Origin: Lachnospiraceae bacterium
GTDB lineage: Bacteria; Bacillota; Clostridia; Lachnospirales; Lachnospiraceae
DNA: 64,000 nt
Assembly: GCA_014239155.1 (NCBI GenBank)
Contig: JAAZZQ010000060.1
Location: forward strand, 248,001 to 312,000
Reading direction: 5' to 3'
The notes below the pieces were generated by a model that searched no databases, had not been told where the DNA came from, and saw only the letters and a program-made list of their open reading frames with translations. This document shows, one piece after another, positions 55,397-63,362 of the stretch; the first letter of the stretch is position 1; each line of letters opens with the position of its first letter. The position numbers and the translations under genes were made by a program.

Positions 55397-55855
55397 ATGA
55401 ATATTTCAATTAGGCTTGAAAATGAAAAGGATTATAGACGTGTAGAAGAAATTACTTGGCTTGCTTTTTCCTATCCCAGTCGGATAGAAAGAGGAGGAAT
55501 CGGCTGTCCATTTGAGCATTGGATGGTGCATGAGTTACGAAAACGAGATGGTATACCAGAATTAAGTTTTGTAGCAGAGTACAAAAATTTAATAGTAGGT
55601 CACATTATTTGTAGTAATGCAGTAATTAAGATAAATGACATTAATATTTCTGTTTTGAATTTTGGACCGATTAGTGTTTTACCTGAATATCAACAAATGG
55701 GTGTTGGAAAAATGCTTATTTCTTCTATGATTGAAAAAGCAAAATTATTAAACTACGGGGCGATTTTGTTTTTTGAGCGCCCGGAATATTATCCGCAATT
55801 TGGCTTTAGGGAAGCTTCCATATATTTCCTTTTTGGGCAGCAGGATCAGCGGTGA
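55397..55855 (+). CDS. GNAT-family acetyltransferase, probably frameshifted at its end
   Basis: 152 residues. GNAT core: acceptor-side N-terminus, strand NFGPISVLPEYQQMGVGKMLISSMIEKAKLL containing the acetyl-CoA pyrophosphate loop (Q-x-x-G-V-G), then YYPQFGF. The frame ends abruptly in FGQQDQR. In another frame the sequence continues AAGSAVSRHLFCMHLEGGE and stays open to a TAA at 55948-55950, where family members carry their final FM-x-x-L-x-G strand. A one- or two-base shift near 55840 probably destroyed the C-terminus. The ATG at 55397 follows AAGGAAG. Confidence 0.7.
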   Translation: MNISIRLENEKDYRRVEEITWLAFSYPSRIERGGIGCPFEHWMVHELRKRDGIPELSFVAEYKNLIVGHIICSNAVIKINDINISVLNFGPISVLPEYQQMGVGKMLISSMIEKAKLLNYGAILFFERPEYYPQFGFREASIYFLFGQQDQR

Positions 55856-56058
55856 GTAGGCATTTATTTTGTATGCATTTGGAAGGGGGTGAGACATATG
55901 TTTTGTTATATGGTGATTCTTCTAGACGAAAAACTCTGTACAAAGTCTAATGATAGGACAATATTTGTGCAGAGGTAAAGAAGATTGTCCACATTGGATT
56001 TTGTACAATTTATTCTATAACAGTAACAAACGTTTCAGAATAGAATGGAGAAAATTCA

Positions 56059-57348
56059 ATGGAAAAAAATTTATTTCGGAAATATATTCTTTTGTGGTTT
56101 AGCCAAAGTGTATCAGGTCTTGGCAGTTCTATGACCGGATTTGCACTTGTTTTATGGGCATATGGGCAGAACCAATCGGCAATGTCGGTCTCATTAATGT
56201 CATTTTGTAATTATGTGCCTTATATCATTTTTAGTTTGTTTGTGGGTGATTTTATTGACAGACACAAAAAGAAGACAATTATGCTGGTGTCCGATAGCAT
56301 TGCTGCAATCGGTTCTCTTGCAATATTGATAGCGCTGATTACAGGACAACTTGCAGTTTGGAATATTTATTTTATTAACATAGTGATTGGTATTACAAAT
56401 GCTTTTCAACAGCCAGCTTCCGCAGTGGCAATAGGGCAGCTTGTATCAAAGGAAAAGATTTCAAATGTTAGTGGCATGAACTCTTTTTCCAGCAATTTAA
56501 TTGTGGTATTTAGTCCTATGTTGGCGGCATTTCTCTTTTCAGCAGGTGGGCTTTCGCTTATTTTGCTGATTGATTTGGCAAGCTTTGCATTTGCGTTTTG
56601 TGTACTGTTGTTTTTTATTGTGATTCCAGAACAGTTTCAAGACAGAAAGCACAGTAAGCTGTTTGCGGGAATCGTTGATGGATTTATATTTTTGCGAAAT
56701 GAAAGAGGAATCTTATACATAATGCTAACAATGGCATTAATTAACTTTTTTTCCAGATTAACTTATGAAAATATTTTGTCACCCATGATTTTGGCGAGAA
56801 GTTCTGGAAAAAGTATTGCTCTTGGAATGGTGAATGCTTGTATGGGCATAGGAGGAATTATTGGAGGTGTGATTGTTTCTGTCAAAAAAGAAAGTACGCA
56901 TAAAGCAACGGCAATCTATCTTTCGGCGGCATTATCATTTCTGTTTGGAGATTTGATAATGGCGATAGGAAAGAATACTTTTTGGTGGTCGGTGGCGGCA
57001 TTGGCTGCCAGCTTGCCAATACCTTTTATTATGGCGAATCAGAATGCGATACTATATCAAAAAATTCCATCAGCTATGCAAGGGCGCGTGTTTGCGGTCA
57101 GAAATGCTATCCAGTATAGTACAATCCCACTTGGCATTATTCTTGGAGGGTATCTTGCAGATTATGTGCTAGAACCTTTTATGGGCTCAGAAAGTATGTT
57201 TGCTATAGAGCTGGGAAAGATAGTAGGAGTTGGTGCTGGAAGTGGTATGGCGGTAATGTTTTTGTGCACTGGGATATGCGGAGGGATAGTAAGTATTCTA
57301 TCTTGTTTTAATCGAGAGATAAAAAAGTTAAACGGAATAGGTTACTGA
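56059..57348 (+). CDS. MFS transporter
   Basis: 429 residues, about 12 membrane helices. The N-terminus LFRKYILLWFSQSVSGLGSSMTGFAL and the loop GDFIDRHKKKTIMLVSD match the drug-efflux branch of the major facilitator superfamily that includes macrolide exporters. The second half begins about residue 210 (YIMLTMALINFFSRL). Substrate unknown. TGGAGAA precedes the ATG; a strong terminator follows. Confidence 0.88.
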   Translation: MEKNLFRKYILLWFSQSVSGLGSSMTGFALVLWAYGQNQSAMSVSLMSFCNYVPYIIFSLFVGDFIDRHKKKTIMLVSDSIAAIGSLAILIALITGQLAVWNIYFINIVIGITNAFQQPASAVAIGQLVSKEKISNVSGMNSFSSNLIVVFSPMLAAFLFSAGGLSLILLIDLASFAFAFCVLLFFIVIPEQFQDRKHSKLFAGIVDGFIFLRNERGILYIMLTMALINFFSRLTYENILSPMILARSSGKSIALGMVNACMGIGGIIGGVIVSVKKESTHKATAIYLSAALSFLFGDLIMAIGKNTFWWSVAALAASLPIPFIMANQNAILYQKIPSAMQGRVFAVRNAIQYSTIPLGIILGGYLADYVLEPFMGSESMFAIELGKIVGVGAGSGMAVMFLCTGICGGIVSILSCFNREIKKLNGIGY

Positions 57349-57360
57349 TATAAATTGTTA

Positions 57361-57406
57361 AAAAAGTACACGGAAAATGAAATCATTCATTGTCTGTGTA
57401 CTTTTT
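57361..57406 (+). terminator. Rho-independent terminator of the MFS gene
   Basis: AAAAAGTACAC (57361-57371) pairs with GTGTACTTTTT (57396-57406), enclosing an inner AATGA/TCATT pairing. Confidence 0.8.
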
Positions 57407-57409
57407 TAT

Positions 57410-57497
57410 GTGCAGACCCATGCAAAGGAAATATGCCACTAATGTGGTGCACAAATCGTGCGGTGAGTAGGGGAAAAATAGTTCCCTTATTCGATTA
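57410..57497 (+). repeat. Double-hairpin repeat, copy D1 (degenerate)
   Basis: Same order as the family: ACCCATGCAAAGGAAATATGCC, a short middle, GTGCGGTGAGTAGGGG and TTCCCTTATTCGAT. The first stem is decayed, the second still pairs. It abuts copy D2 head to tail. Confidence 0.6.
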
Positions 57498-57591
57498 TGT
57501 ATGGGCGTTCCAATAAAGTATGTCAGCAAGGATGACGGACGCCCAGCGCGCGAGCAGGGAAGATGAGACTTCCCTACTCAATTGCATGCAT
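57498..57591 (+). repeat. Double-hairpin repeat, copy D2
   Basis: GGGCGTTCC/GGACGCCC around GTCAGC-AAGG-ATGAC, then AGCGCGCGAGCAGGGAAG and CTTCCCTACTC. It is in tandem with copy D1, which suggests repeated insertion or unequal recombination at this site. Confidence 0.75.
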
Positions 57592-57660
57592 TGATATAAT
57601 AAAATTTGAATCTGTAATATAATTTATCATTATAATATGAATATTAAATTATAAAAATAA

Positions 57661-57688
57661 TTGACAAATGAATTCATAAGTATACAAT
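57661..57688 (+). promoter_or_regulatory. Promoter upstream of the zinc-ribbon protein gene
   Basis: TTGACA (57661-57666), 16 bases, TACAAT (57683-57688). It lies inside the 25-bp stretch shared exactly with the promoter region at 47589-47613. Confidence 0.6.
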
Positions 57689-57720
57689 TATTATATAAGG
57701 TTTTTGTACCAGAACAAAGG

Positions 57721-57784
57721 ACTCCTGATAAAAATTTATAGGTCATATAGTGACAGCCCTACTAAATTTTTATCGTTAAGGAGT
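57721..57784 (+). other. Long imperfect hairpin in the leader of the zinc-ribbon protein gene
   Basis: ACTCCTGATAAAAATTTA at 57721-57738 pairs with TAAATTTTTATCGTTAAGGAGT at 57763-57784 apart from a small bulge, leaving a 24-base loop. It falls about 30 bases after the promoter and 118 before the start codon, so it would be in the mRNA leader. The outer stem is not followed by a T-run. Function unknown. Confidence 0.4.
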
Positions 57785-57902
57785 TTTCATTGCTAAGCAT
57801 TGTTAGAACGTTTAAGGATTAGGCATTTTAATTAAGAAATTTGCCATAAACGTTTTTGTGGTAGAGATTTTGAGAGCTTGATAAATATTGAAGGAAAATA
57901 AA

Positions 57903-58952
57903 GTGGAAGATTTATACATAGCGTTAATAAAACAAGTCGAAGAACAAGGTGCGTTATCGCCTTATAACAGACAACTACTATGGAAAATGCTTGAAGAGGA
58001 AGAAAATGCTTCGATTGCAGAAGGAAAGTATATTACACTGGAATTGAATAGTATACAAAAAGTAATTGATTCTTGGGTAGAGGAAGCACCAATTTGCACT
58101 AAGATACAGGAACTTTATCAGCGGATTGTGCAGTTATTTCACTCTGATAATAAATTATTGGAGAAGGTTGTGTCAGAATTTTATGAGGAATGTGATCTAT
58201 GCATAGAGAAAGGAACAAGTTTTTATGAAGTGTATTTAAAACAGTCTATTGTATACTTAATGGACGTTGTAGAAGGTGTGGAAGGTATACCACAAGATGA
58301 ATTATATGATACATTAGTAAAAAATCGTGAATTGGAAAATGATGAGCGTGATACAGCTTATTGTACATGTATGATGTATTCATTTAATAATTTGGCGGTT
58401 TCGGATAATGAGCGAAAAAGACGAGAGATGGAATTTTGGGATTGGTATATCAAAGAAGCTGCAAAATTACAGGGAATTATAATTCAGGCAACTGTAAAAA
58501 TTCCAAAGAAACTATTGGAAGAAACAAAGATAGAAATTAATTCTATTGAGGAGTTTGTGAAATATATTAGTTATGAATATGACTATGATAAATATGAAGT
58601 CGTAGAAGGAAAACGGTTGTTGGTGCATGTATTCAATTATAAAAATAGTGCACCCTGTCCAAAGTGTGGGCAGTATTCAAACCATATTTTTACACAACAG
58701 TATGCTATAACTTTTGATATATTGGGAGAATTAAATGGATGGACAGTAGCATTTAGAGTTTGTGAAAATGCTTATTATTGTGATAATCCAGATTGTTATG
58801 ATCATTTCTATATAGAAAGTAAAGTTTGGTTTGAGGATAAACAAATGCATTTTTTGAAGCTGAGAAGTATATATGGAATGCCAGAAAAAATCTGTACACT
58901 GTTTGGTATAAACGAATCAAAATTCCTAATCAATATGCAATCGAAGAAATAG
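57903..58952 (+). CDS. Hypothetical protein with C-terminal zinc-ribbon resembling ISL3 transposases
   Basis: 349 residues from GTG. Residues 1 to about 190 are helical and acidic with no recognised motif. About 190-340 carries a domain with CPKCGQYSNHIFTQQYAITF, then FRVCENAYYCDNPDCYDHFYIE. This closely follows the N-terminal zinc-binding region of ISL3-family transposases (C-P-x-C-G, then R-x-x-x-C-x-N-x-x-C). There is no DDE catalytic domain. It may be a domesticated or truncated transposase fragment joined to a host domain, or an unrelated zinc-ribbon. GTG at 57903 follows AAGGAA; a TTG at 57888 is alternative. Confidence 0.55.
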   Translation: MEDLYIALIKQVEEQGALSPYNRQLLWKMLEEEENASIAEGKYITLELNSIQKVIDSWVEEAPICTKIQELYQRIVQLFHSDNKLLEKVVSEFYEECDLCIEKGTSFYEVYLKQSIVYLMDVVEGVEGIPQDELYDTLVKNRELENDERDTAYCTCMMYSFNNLAVSDNERKRREMEFWDWYIKEAAKLQGIIIQATVKIPKKLLEETKIEINSIEEFVKYISYEYDYDKYEVVEGKRLLVHVFNYKNSAPCPKCGQYSNHIFTQQYAITFDILGELNGWTVAFRVCENAYYCDNPDCYDHFYIESKVWFEDKQMHFLKLRSIYGMPEKICTLFGINESKFLINMQSKK

Positions 58953-58967
58953 ATAAGCCAAGATGTG

Positions 58968-59070
58968 CTAGTACAGCGTTTTCTCGGTGGCATTGTTGAC
59001 TGACGACAACGCGGCAATGACGCAAATAGTGAGAGCTTAGTATATGAGGAATTAAAAAACGCTGTACTAG
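58968..59070. repeat. 103-bp palindromic element
   Basis: Perfect 15-bp inverted ends, CTAGTACAGCGTTTT (58968-58982) and AAAACGCTGTACTAG (59056-59070), surround a GC-richer core with CATTG/CAATG pairing. No open frame and no obvious flanking duplication. It starts 15 bases after the zinc-ribbon gene. It may be a non-autonomous element or a large terminator-like structure. Confidence 0.65.
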
Positions 59071-59118
59071 TCATTTTGCTGCAGCTCTTAAACTATTAAT
59101 ACAAGGAAGAAAGAAAAT

Positions 59119-59900
59119 ATGCAATCAAAGATAAATAGGAATATCTTTTTCCCAGAACAAGGAAAGATCGATTCTATATTTGTACGATTGTCTCAATATA
59201 TCAGTTTATTTGATAACTTTTGGAGAGAACAGATAAGACCAGCATCGGTAGAACAAATGAAAAAGCTTAAAGAAGTTTCACAGTTAGGAAGATATTGTAT
59301 TGAATTTCCAAAAGCTTATAAAATATATTTAGAAACGATGGAGAATTGTTATCGGAATTTTTTAATGGGGGGACAGCTAATATAGAAGATATTATACAGG
59401 TATATAATAATTTATCTGAGAGTGAACCAGAGGAGTTGGAGACACCATATCAAATTATTTTTTGGTATGATTGGGGAGGGAATGTTTTTATTGACCTAAG
59501 TGGAAATCATGGTGATACTATTCTAGTAGTGAATCAGAAAGAAACTTATAAAGTGGTGCCAGAAAGCTTTGAGAAAATGATTTTTCAAGAAGCTTTTAAG
59601 ACATACGAAGTGTTTTCAAATCAATTGGATTTTGGTGTATCAGCTATGGGACTCAAAGAAAAAATTCAATCAAATAAAGTATATACAACATTAGAGGCGT
59701 TATGTCTAAAATATGGATTAATTAAGCTTTGGATTAGTGATAATAAATGGTATATGGTAAGAGGACAAAACATTAATTTTTGGGTTTATTGCGATGATGC
59801 TATGTATGGAAGAATAACAGGAGAAGACAAGAAAAAGTTAAGTGCATTGTATAAGGATTTTGAAACTTTATTTGGGGTGAGAAAGAAAAGTGTTCGATAA
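59119..59900 (+). pseudogene. Frameshifted SMI1/KNR4-like gene
   Basis: The first frame (ATG 59119, behind AAGGAAG) reads through ASVEQMKKLKEV and IEFPKAYKIYLETM. It then fails at 59385, while another frame takes over as LLSEFFNGGTANIEDIIQVY and runs to TAA at 59900. The junction is a G-rich spot near 59338-59345; restoring one base gives ETMGELLSEFFNGG, the expected SUKH-type passage. The whole would be about 260 residues. A sequencing error is possible, but several neighbours are also broken. Confidence 0.65.
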
Positions 59901-60019
59901 TAAAAATTATAAGGAGTGCTTCTCTCTTATGGTAAGGAAAGACTTTGGAAAGCATTTCAAAAATGAACTTTGCGAGTGCTGTCATTTTTGTTTATAAAAA
60001 AGTGGGGCTATAATAATAT

Positions 60020-60720
60020 ATGTTTAAAAATGATATAAAGAGAACAATTGGAAAAATTTTGAAGGCAGATGGATATAAGCTTGCACCACCTCTAGGAAAA
60101 GGGGTGGTGTATTATGCACACGGGTGTCCAAATGAAATATGTCAGCAAGCTGACGGACACCCGGCGCGCGAGTAGGGGAAGATTGCTTCCCCTACTCGAT
60201 TATAAAGAGGCATTCAGAAAAGCTAGGGTTTTATGTTGGAGGTCGTGATAACAGAAGTTTGAGTGGTCCAATTACAATTCATCTGCATTTTACAGGTCTT
60301 ATGAATCCTGATGACAGTGTGATGAATTTTTTTTCAGGACTTCATGTAAAGATATTAGATGTGTATGATACAGAAGTAACAGATAAAGTAATGATTGCCG
60401 CTGGTAATAAAATAAAAGTGATAGAAAAGTATATAGGCAATTCGTACAAGTTTGTTCTTCAAGAATTAATGTCTCCTTGTATTGATTCAGAGAAAAGACC
60501 ATTTTGTCAGTTGACTATATATCGTGAACATATTTTAATTTATGACACATTTAAGAATGATAAAGAGCTACAAGAAGAATTTGCTTTGCTGCAAAATAGA
60601 TGTTTTGAAAACTATAAGAAAATGGGAAAAAATGCAGAAAGAATAGAAAGACTGGCACTTTGCAATCGTTTTATAGATAGGCTTCCAAAAGATTTATCCA
60701 TATTTGAGACGGAGATATAA
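60020..60720 (+). pseudogene. Immunity-like gene split by a double-hairpin repeat
   Basis: The ATG at 60020 opens MFKNDIKRTIGKILKADGYK and GKGVVYY, then runs into repeat copy E, which brings a stop (GCGCGCGAGTAG). Beyond the repeat, in another frame, the protein resumes KRHSEKLGFYVGGRDNRSL and continues to TAA at 60720. Deleting exactly 60116-60204 (89 bases) rejoins the halves in frame to about 203 codons. The head resembles DUF4304-type openings (a family seen near toxin loci), a tentative assignment. The 3' part still has an open frame from a TTG at 60259. In 59901-60019 I see only a TATAAT-like site. Confidence 0.7.
60116..60204 (+). repeat. Double-hairpin repeat, copy E (inserted in a gene)
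   Basis: The best-preserved copy: ACGGGTGTCC/GGACACCCG around GTCAGC-AA-GCTGAC, a GCGCGC spacer, then GAGTAGGGGAAG-ATTG-CTTCCCCTACTC, a perfect 12-bp stem. ATTAT occurs at both edges (60111-60115 and 60199-60203). It interrupts the gene at 60020-60720. Confidence 0.88.
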
Positions 60721-60725
60721 AAATT

Positions 60726-61340
60726 ATGTTTCATAAAAAAAATATACCCCAACTATATAGAAAAATGAATGAATTAGCATACATTAATCTCTCATCAAAG
60801 CAATTTGTGTGGATGTATGATATGGAGTGGATGGATTATAAGGAAGTAATAAATTATAAATATGAGGAAGGAGAATCACGAGATATATTATCTTTTGCAT
60901 TTACAGGAGGAGGGGACAAGTGGGTTTTTGTAGAAAATAGTACAAATGAACCTCATATTGGACGATGTTATGGCGGAGAGGCAGAAGGAGAGTACTGCGC
61001 TAAAAATTTGGAAGACGCAATTTTTAGAAGTATCATTGAATTTGTATCTTCAACTTGTATTGCAATAACAGAAGATGGAAAAATGGGAACAAAATTTTTC
61101 TATGAAGAACAAGTGAAAGATATATTAAAGGACTATCTAAAAATATATAATAATTTATTGCCAAAAGAGTATTTGGCTGTGATTCAATATCTGACCACAT
61201 TGTCTTTTAAAAAATGCAGTTTTGCAAATGCACAATGGTATGCATTATTGTCTATAGAAGAAAGAGACACATTCATAGAGCGTTACTTGATGTTTGACTT
61301 GATGGATAATACTTTTGACTGGTTTCCAGAAGACTTATAA
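60726..61340 (+). CDS. Hypothetical protein, possibly SUKH-like (204 aa)
   Basis: The segment ILSFAFTGGGDKWVFVENST followed by YCAKNLEDAIFRSIIEF resembles the strand-turn core of SMI1/KNR4-type immunity proteins, though the N-terminal LPxxY motif is absent. Cytoplasmic, acidic, aromatic-rich. It starts 6 bases after the split gene's stop with GGAGAT upstream, so the two were an operon. Family assignment is tentative. Confidence 0.55.
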   Translation: MFHKKNIPQLYRKMNELAYINLSSKQFVWMYDMEWMDYKEVINYKYEEGESRDILSFAFTGGGDKWVFVENSTNEPHIGRCYGGEAEGEYCAKNLEDAIFRSIIEFVSSTCIAITEDGKMGTKFFYEEQVKDILKDYLKIYNNLLPKEYLAVIQYLTTLSFKKCSFANAQWYALLSIEERDTFIERYLMFDLMDNTFDWFPEDL

Positions 61341-61450
61341 AGGAAACTCTCATGAAAATAAGTTTTGAAACAATTGATTTGCTATTTGGACTGAAAAAGA
61401 TTAGAGAGGTATTGGGGATTTAGAGTAATATAAACAGGAGTATTGGAAGA

Positions 61451-63283
61451 ATGACTGTGTTAGATTTAGAAATGATTAGGACAATTAGGAAAGCAATTAT
61501 GGAGAACAATATTACATATATTCAAAAGTTTTTTAGAGACAATCCAGAATTGTTAAATTATGATACTGCAACAGGGACTTGGCTAAATATTGCCATTGCT
61601 TATAAACAAAAAGAAATTATTCAATATTTGATTTCGCTAGGAGCTGATGTAAATTATGGCGGAAAGGATGAACCTACACCTATAAATAAAGCAGTGATGG
61701 CTGGAAGTTTAGACATTATAAAAATGTTAGTGGAAAATGGTGCGAATATCGAGACAGATGCTGCATTGGAAAATCCTTTATTTAGCGCAATTTTACAAAA
61801 AAATGCAGAGATTGTCGGTTATTTTTTAATGCAGGATATAGACGTCACAATAAAGTATCTTCTAAATTATGGAGAAGTTGATGCTTTAAAGTTTGCTAAG
61901 ATATGGTCAACCTCTGAAATCGTTTCCTTAATAGAAAATCAATTTATAAAGTTGGGAATTTCTTTGCCTGATATAGATAAAAAAATAGAAAAAAATTTAG
62001 ACCAACGAAAATTAAAGAAAAAAATTGATTTTGCACTTCGACAGGTGGTTAGTGAATGGCGAGGAGCGCACTGGGGAACAGAAGAAATTTTTGCAATGTC
62101 TTTTCATATGGATTACAATAATAAAGATATTAAAAAACGTTTTTCTTGTACAATTATGATACAGACAAAAGCAGGTTGTGAAGAAGGAAAATATGCTAAT
62201 TTTGACACACAAGATACACTTACACTTAAATACGCACCAAAAGGATATAAATATAAGGAAGAATGGAGCGGATTTCAACGGGTTCAGGAGTATTTAACAG
62301 AAAATTGTATTTGTCTTGAAGCGTGTGAAGCATTGGAAGACATAGAAGCAAGAGAAAAAATGCAGGAAGACATTAATAATCAGATTTTGTTGATTAAAAA
62401 AATAATGATTCAATGCATAAAAAGGCTGAGGAAGGAACAATTTTTAACAAGTGATTATCATAGTAAAGAATTTTATGTATTTCCGTATCTTGAAAATGAT
62501 TATTGTACAAAAGAGGATATATTGTTTGCAAAGGCAGTAAATGAAGGATTAGATCTTACAGAGTACTTAGCATATATAAAAAGAACCAAGAACGTAAATA
62601 TAGATGTATTTGAGCCTGAATCAACAGAAAATGAAAAAAAGGAAATTCAACTTAGAAAGATAAGCAAGCGAGGATTAAAGAAAAAACTAGATGCAGCGAT
62701 TCGGCAGATGGTAGAAACTTGTTTGGAGAAATATGATAAAGAAGGATTATATGCAATGTGTTTTTGGATGCATTATGACAGTATTGATATAGAATCTCGT
62801 TTTTTGTGTGAAATTATAGTGCAGACAGAGAGAGGGTATGAGGAAGCTGTACAAAGATTTATGGAAGAACAACTTGAAGAAGATTACCAGAAAGAAAGTC
62901 TGCTTTACTATAAGTATTTACCAGATGAATATAAGTACTCTTTGTATGGGCTTGATAAATTTCAGATTGTGCAAACATATTTATATACCAACTGTTTAAA
63001 TTTGGAAGAATGTAAAGATTTGGAGGATTTTGAAGAACGAGAACAAATGTATGAAAATATAGCAAGGCAGTCATTAGAGATAGAGAAAATACTTGCTGAA
63101 ATTATGGCAGAATTAAGACAGAAAAAGGTTTTAAGAACTTATAATGGCACAGAATTTTATGTTTTTCCATATATTGAGGAAGATACCCCCGCGCAAAAGT
63201 ATATCTCTCTCACAAGAAAGATGAATAAGGGATTAGACCTTACAGAATACTTGGAATTTATGAAATCGGAGTTTTCTAAATAA
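61451..63283 (+). CDS. Ankyrin-repeat protein with two DUF4303-like domains
   Basis: 610 residues. Residues 1 to about 165 hold three to four ankyrin repeats (TWLNIAIAYKQKEIIQYLISLGADVNYGG, TPINKAVMAGSLDIIKMLVENGANIET). Two tandem homologous domains follow, about 190-370 and 405-600. Both begin LKKK-(I/L)D and share the order IFAMSFHMDY / LYAMCFWMHY, YKYKEEWSGF / YKYSLYGLDKF, FYVFPY and LDLTEYL. They look like DUF4303, found in toxin-immunity neighbourhoods. AGGAGTATTGGAAG precedes the ATG. An internal domain duplication in an immunity-type protein suggests poly-specific binding. Confidence 0.75.
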   Translation: MTVLDLEMIRTIRKAIMENNITYIQKFFRDNPELLNYDTATGTWLNIAIAYKQKEIIQYLISLGADVNYGGKDEPTPINKAVMAGSLDIIKMLVENGANIETDAALENPLFSAILQKNAEIVGYFLMQDIDVTIKYLLNYGEVDALKFAKIWSTSEIVSLIENQFIKLGISLPDIDKKIEKNLDQRKLKKKIDFALRQVVSEWRGAHWGTEEIFAMSFHMDYNNKDIKKRFSCTIMIQTKAGCEEGKYANFDTQDTLTLKYAPKGYKYKEEWSGFQRVQEYLTENCICLEACEALEDIEAREKMQEDINNQILLIKKIMIQCIKRLRKEQFLTSDYHSKEFYVFPYLENDYCTKEDILFAKAVNEGLDLTEYLAYIKRTKNVNIDVFEPESTENEKKEIQLRKISKRGLKKKLDAAIRQMVETCLEKYDKEGLYAMCFWMHYDSIDIESRFLCEIIVQTERGYEEAVQRFMEEQLEEDYQKESLLYYKYLPDEYKYSLYGLDKFQIVQTYLYTNCLNLEECKDLEDFEEREQMYENIARQSLEIEKILAEIMAELRQKKVLRTYNGTEFYVFPYIEEDTPAQKYISLTRKMNKGLDLTEYLEFMKSEFSK

Positions 63284-63362
63284 GGAAAATGAATGTGATG
63301 AATTTTCTTTTCTACTGTATTTAATGAGGGTAACAATTAAAAAATAAGGGAGGATTATACAA

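Noticed and set aside
59934..59998. Short frame MVRKDFGKHFKNELCECCHFC
   Set aside because: Only about 21 codons with no supported ribosome binding site; could be chance in AT-rich DNA.
61352..61423. 23-codon frame (MKISFETIDLLFG) between two island genes
   Set aside because: Too short, no convincing ribosome binding site, and probably debris of a deleted gene.
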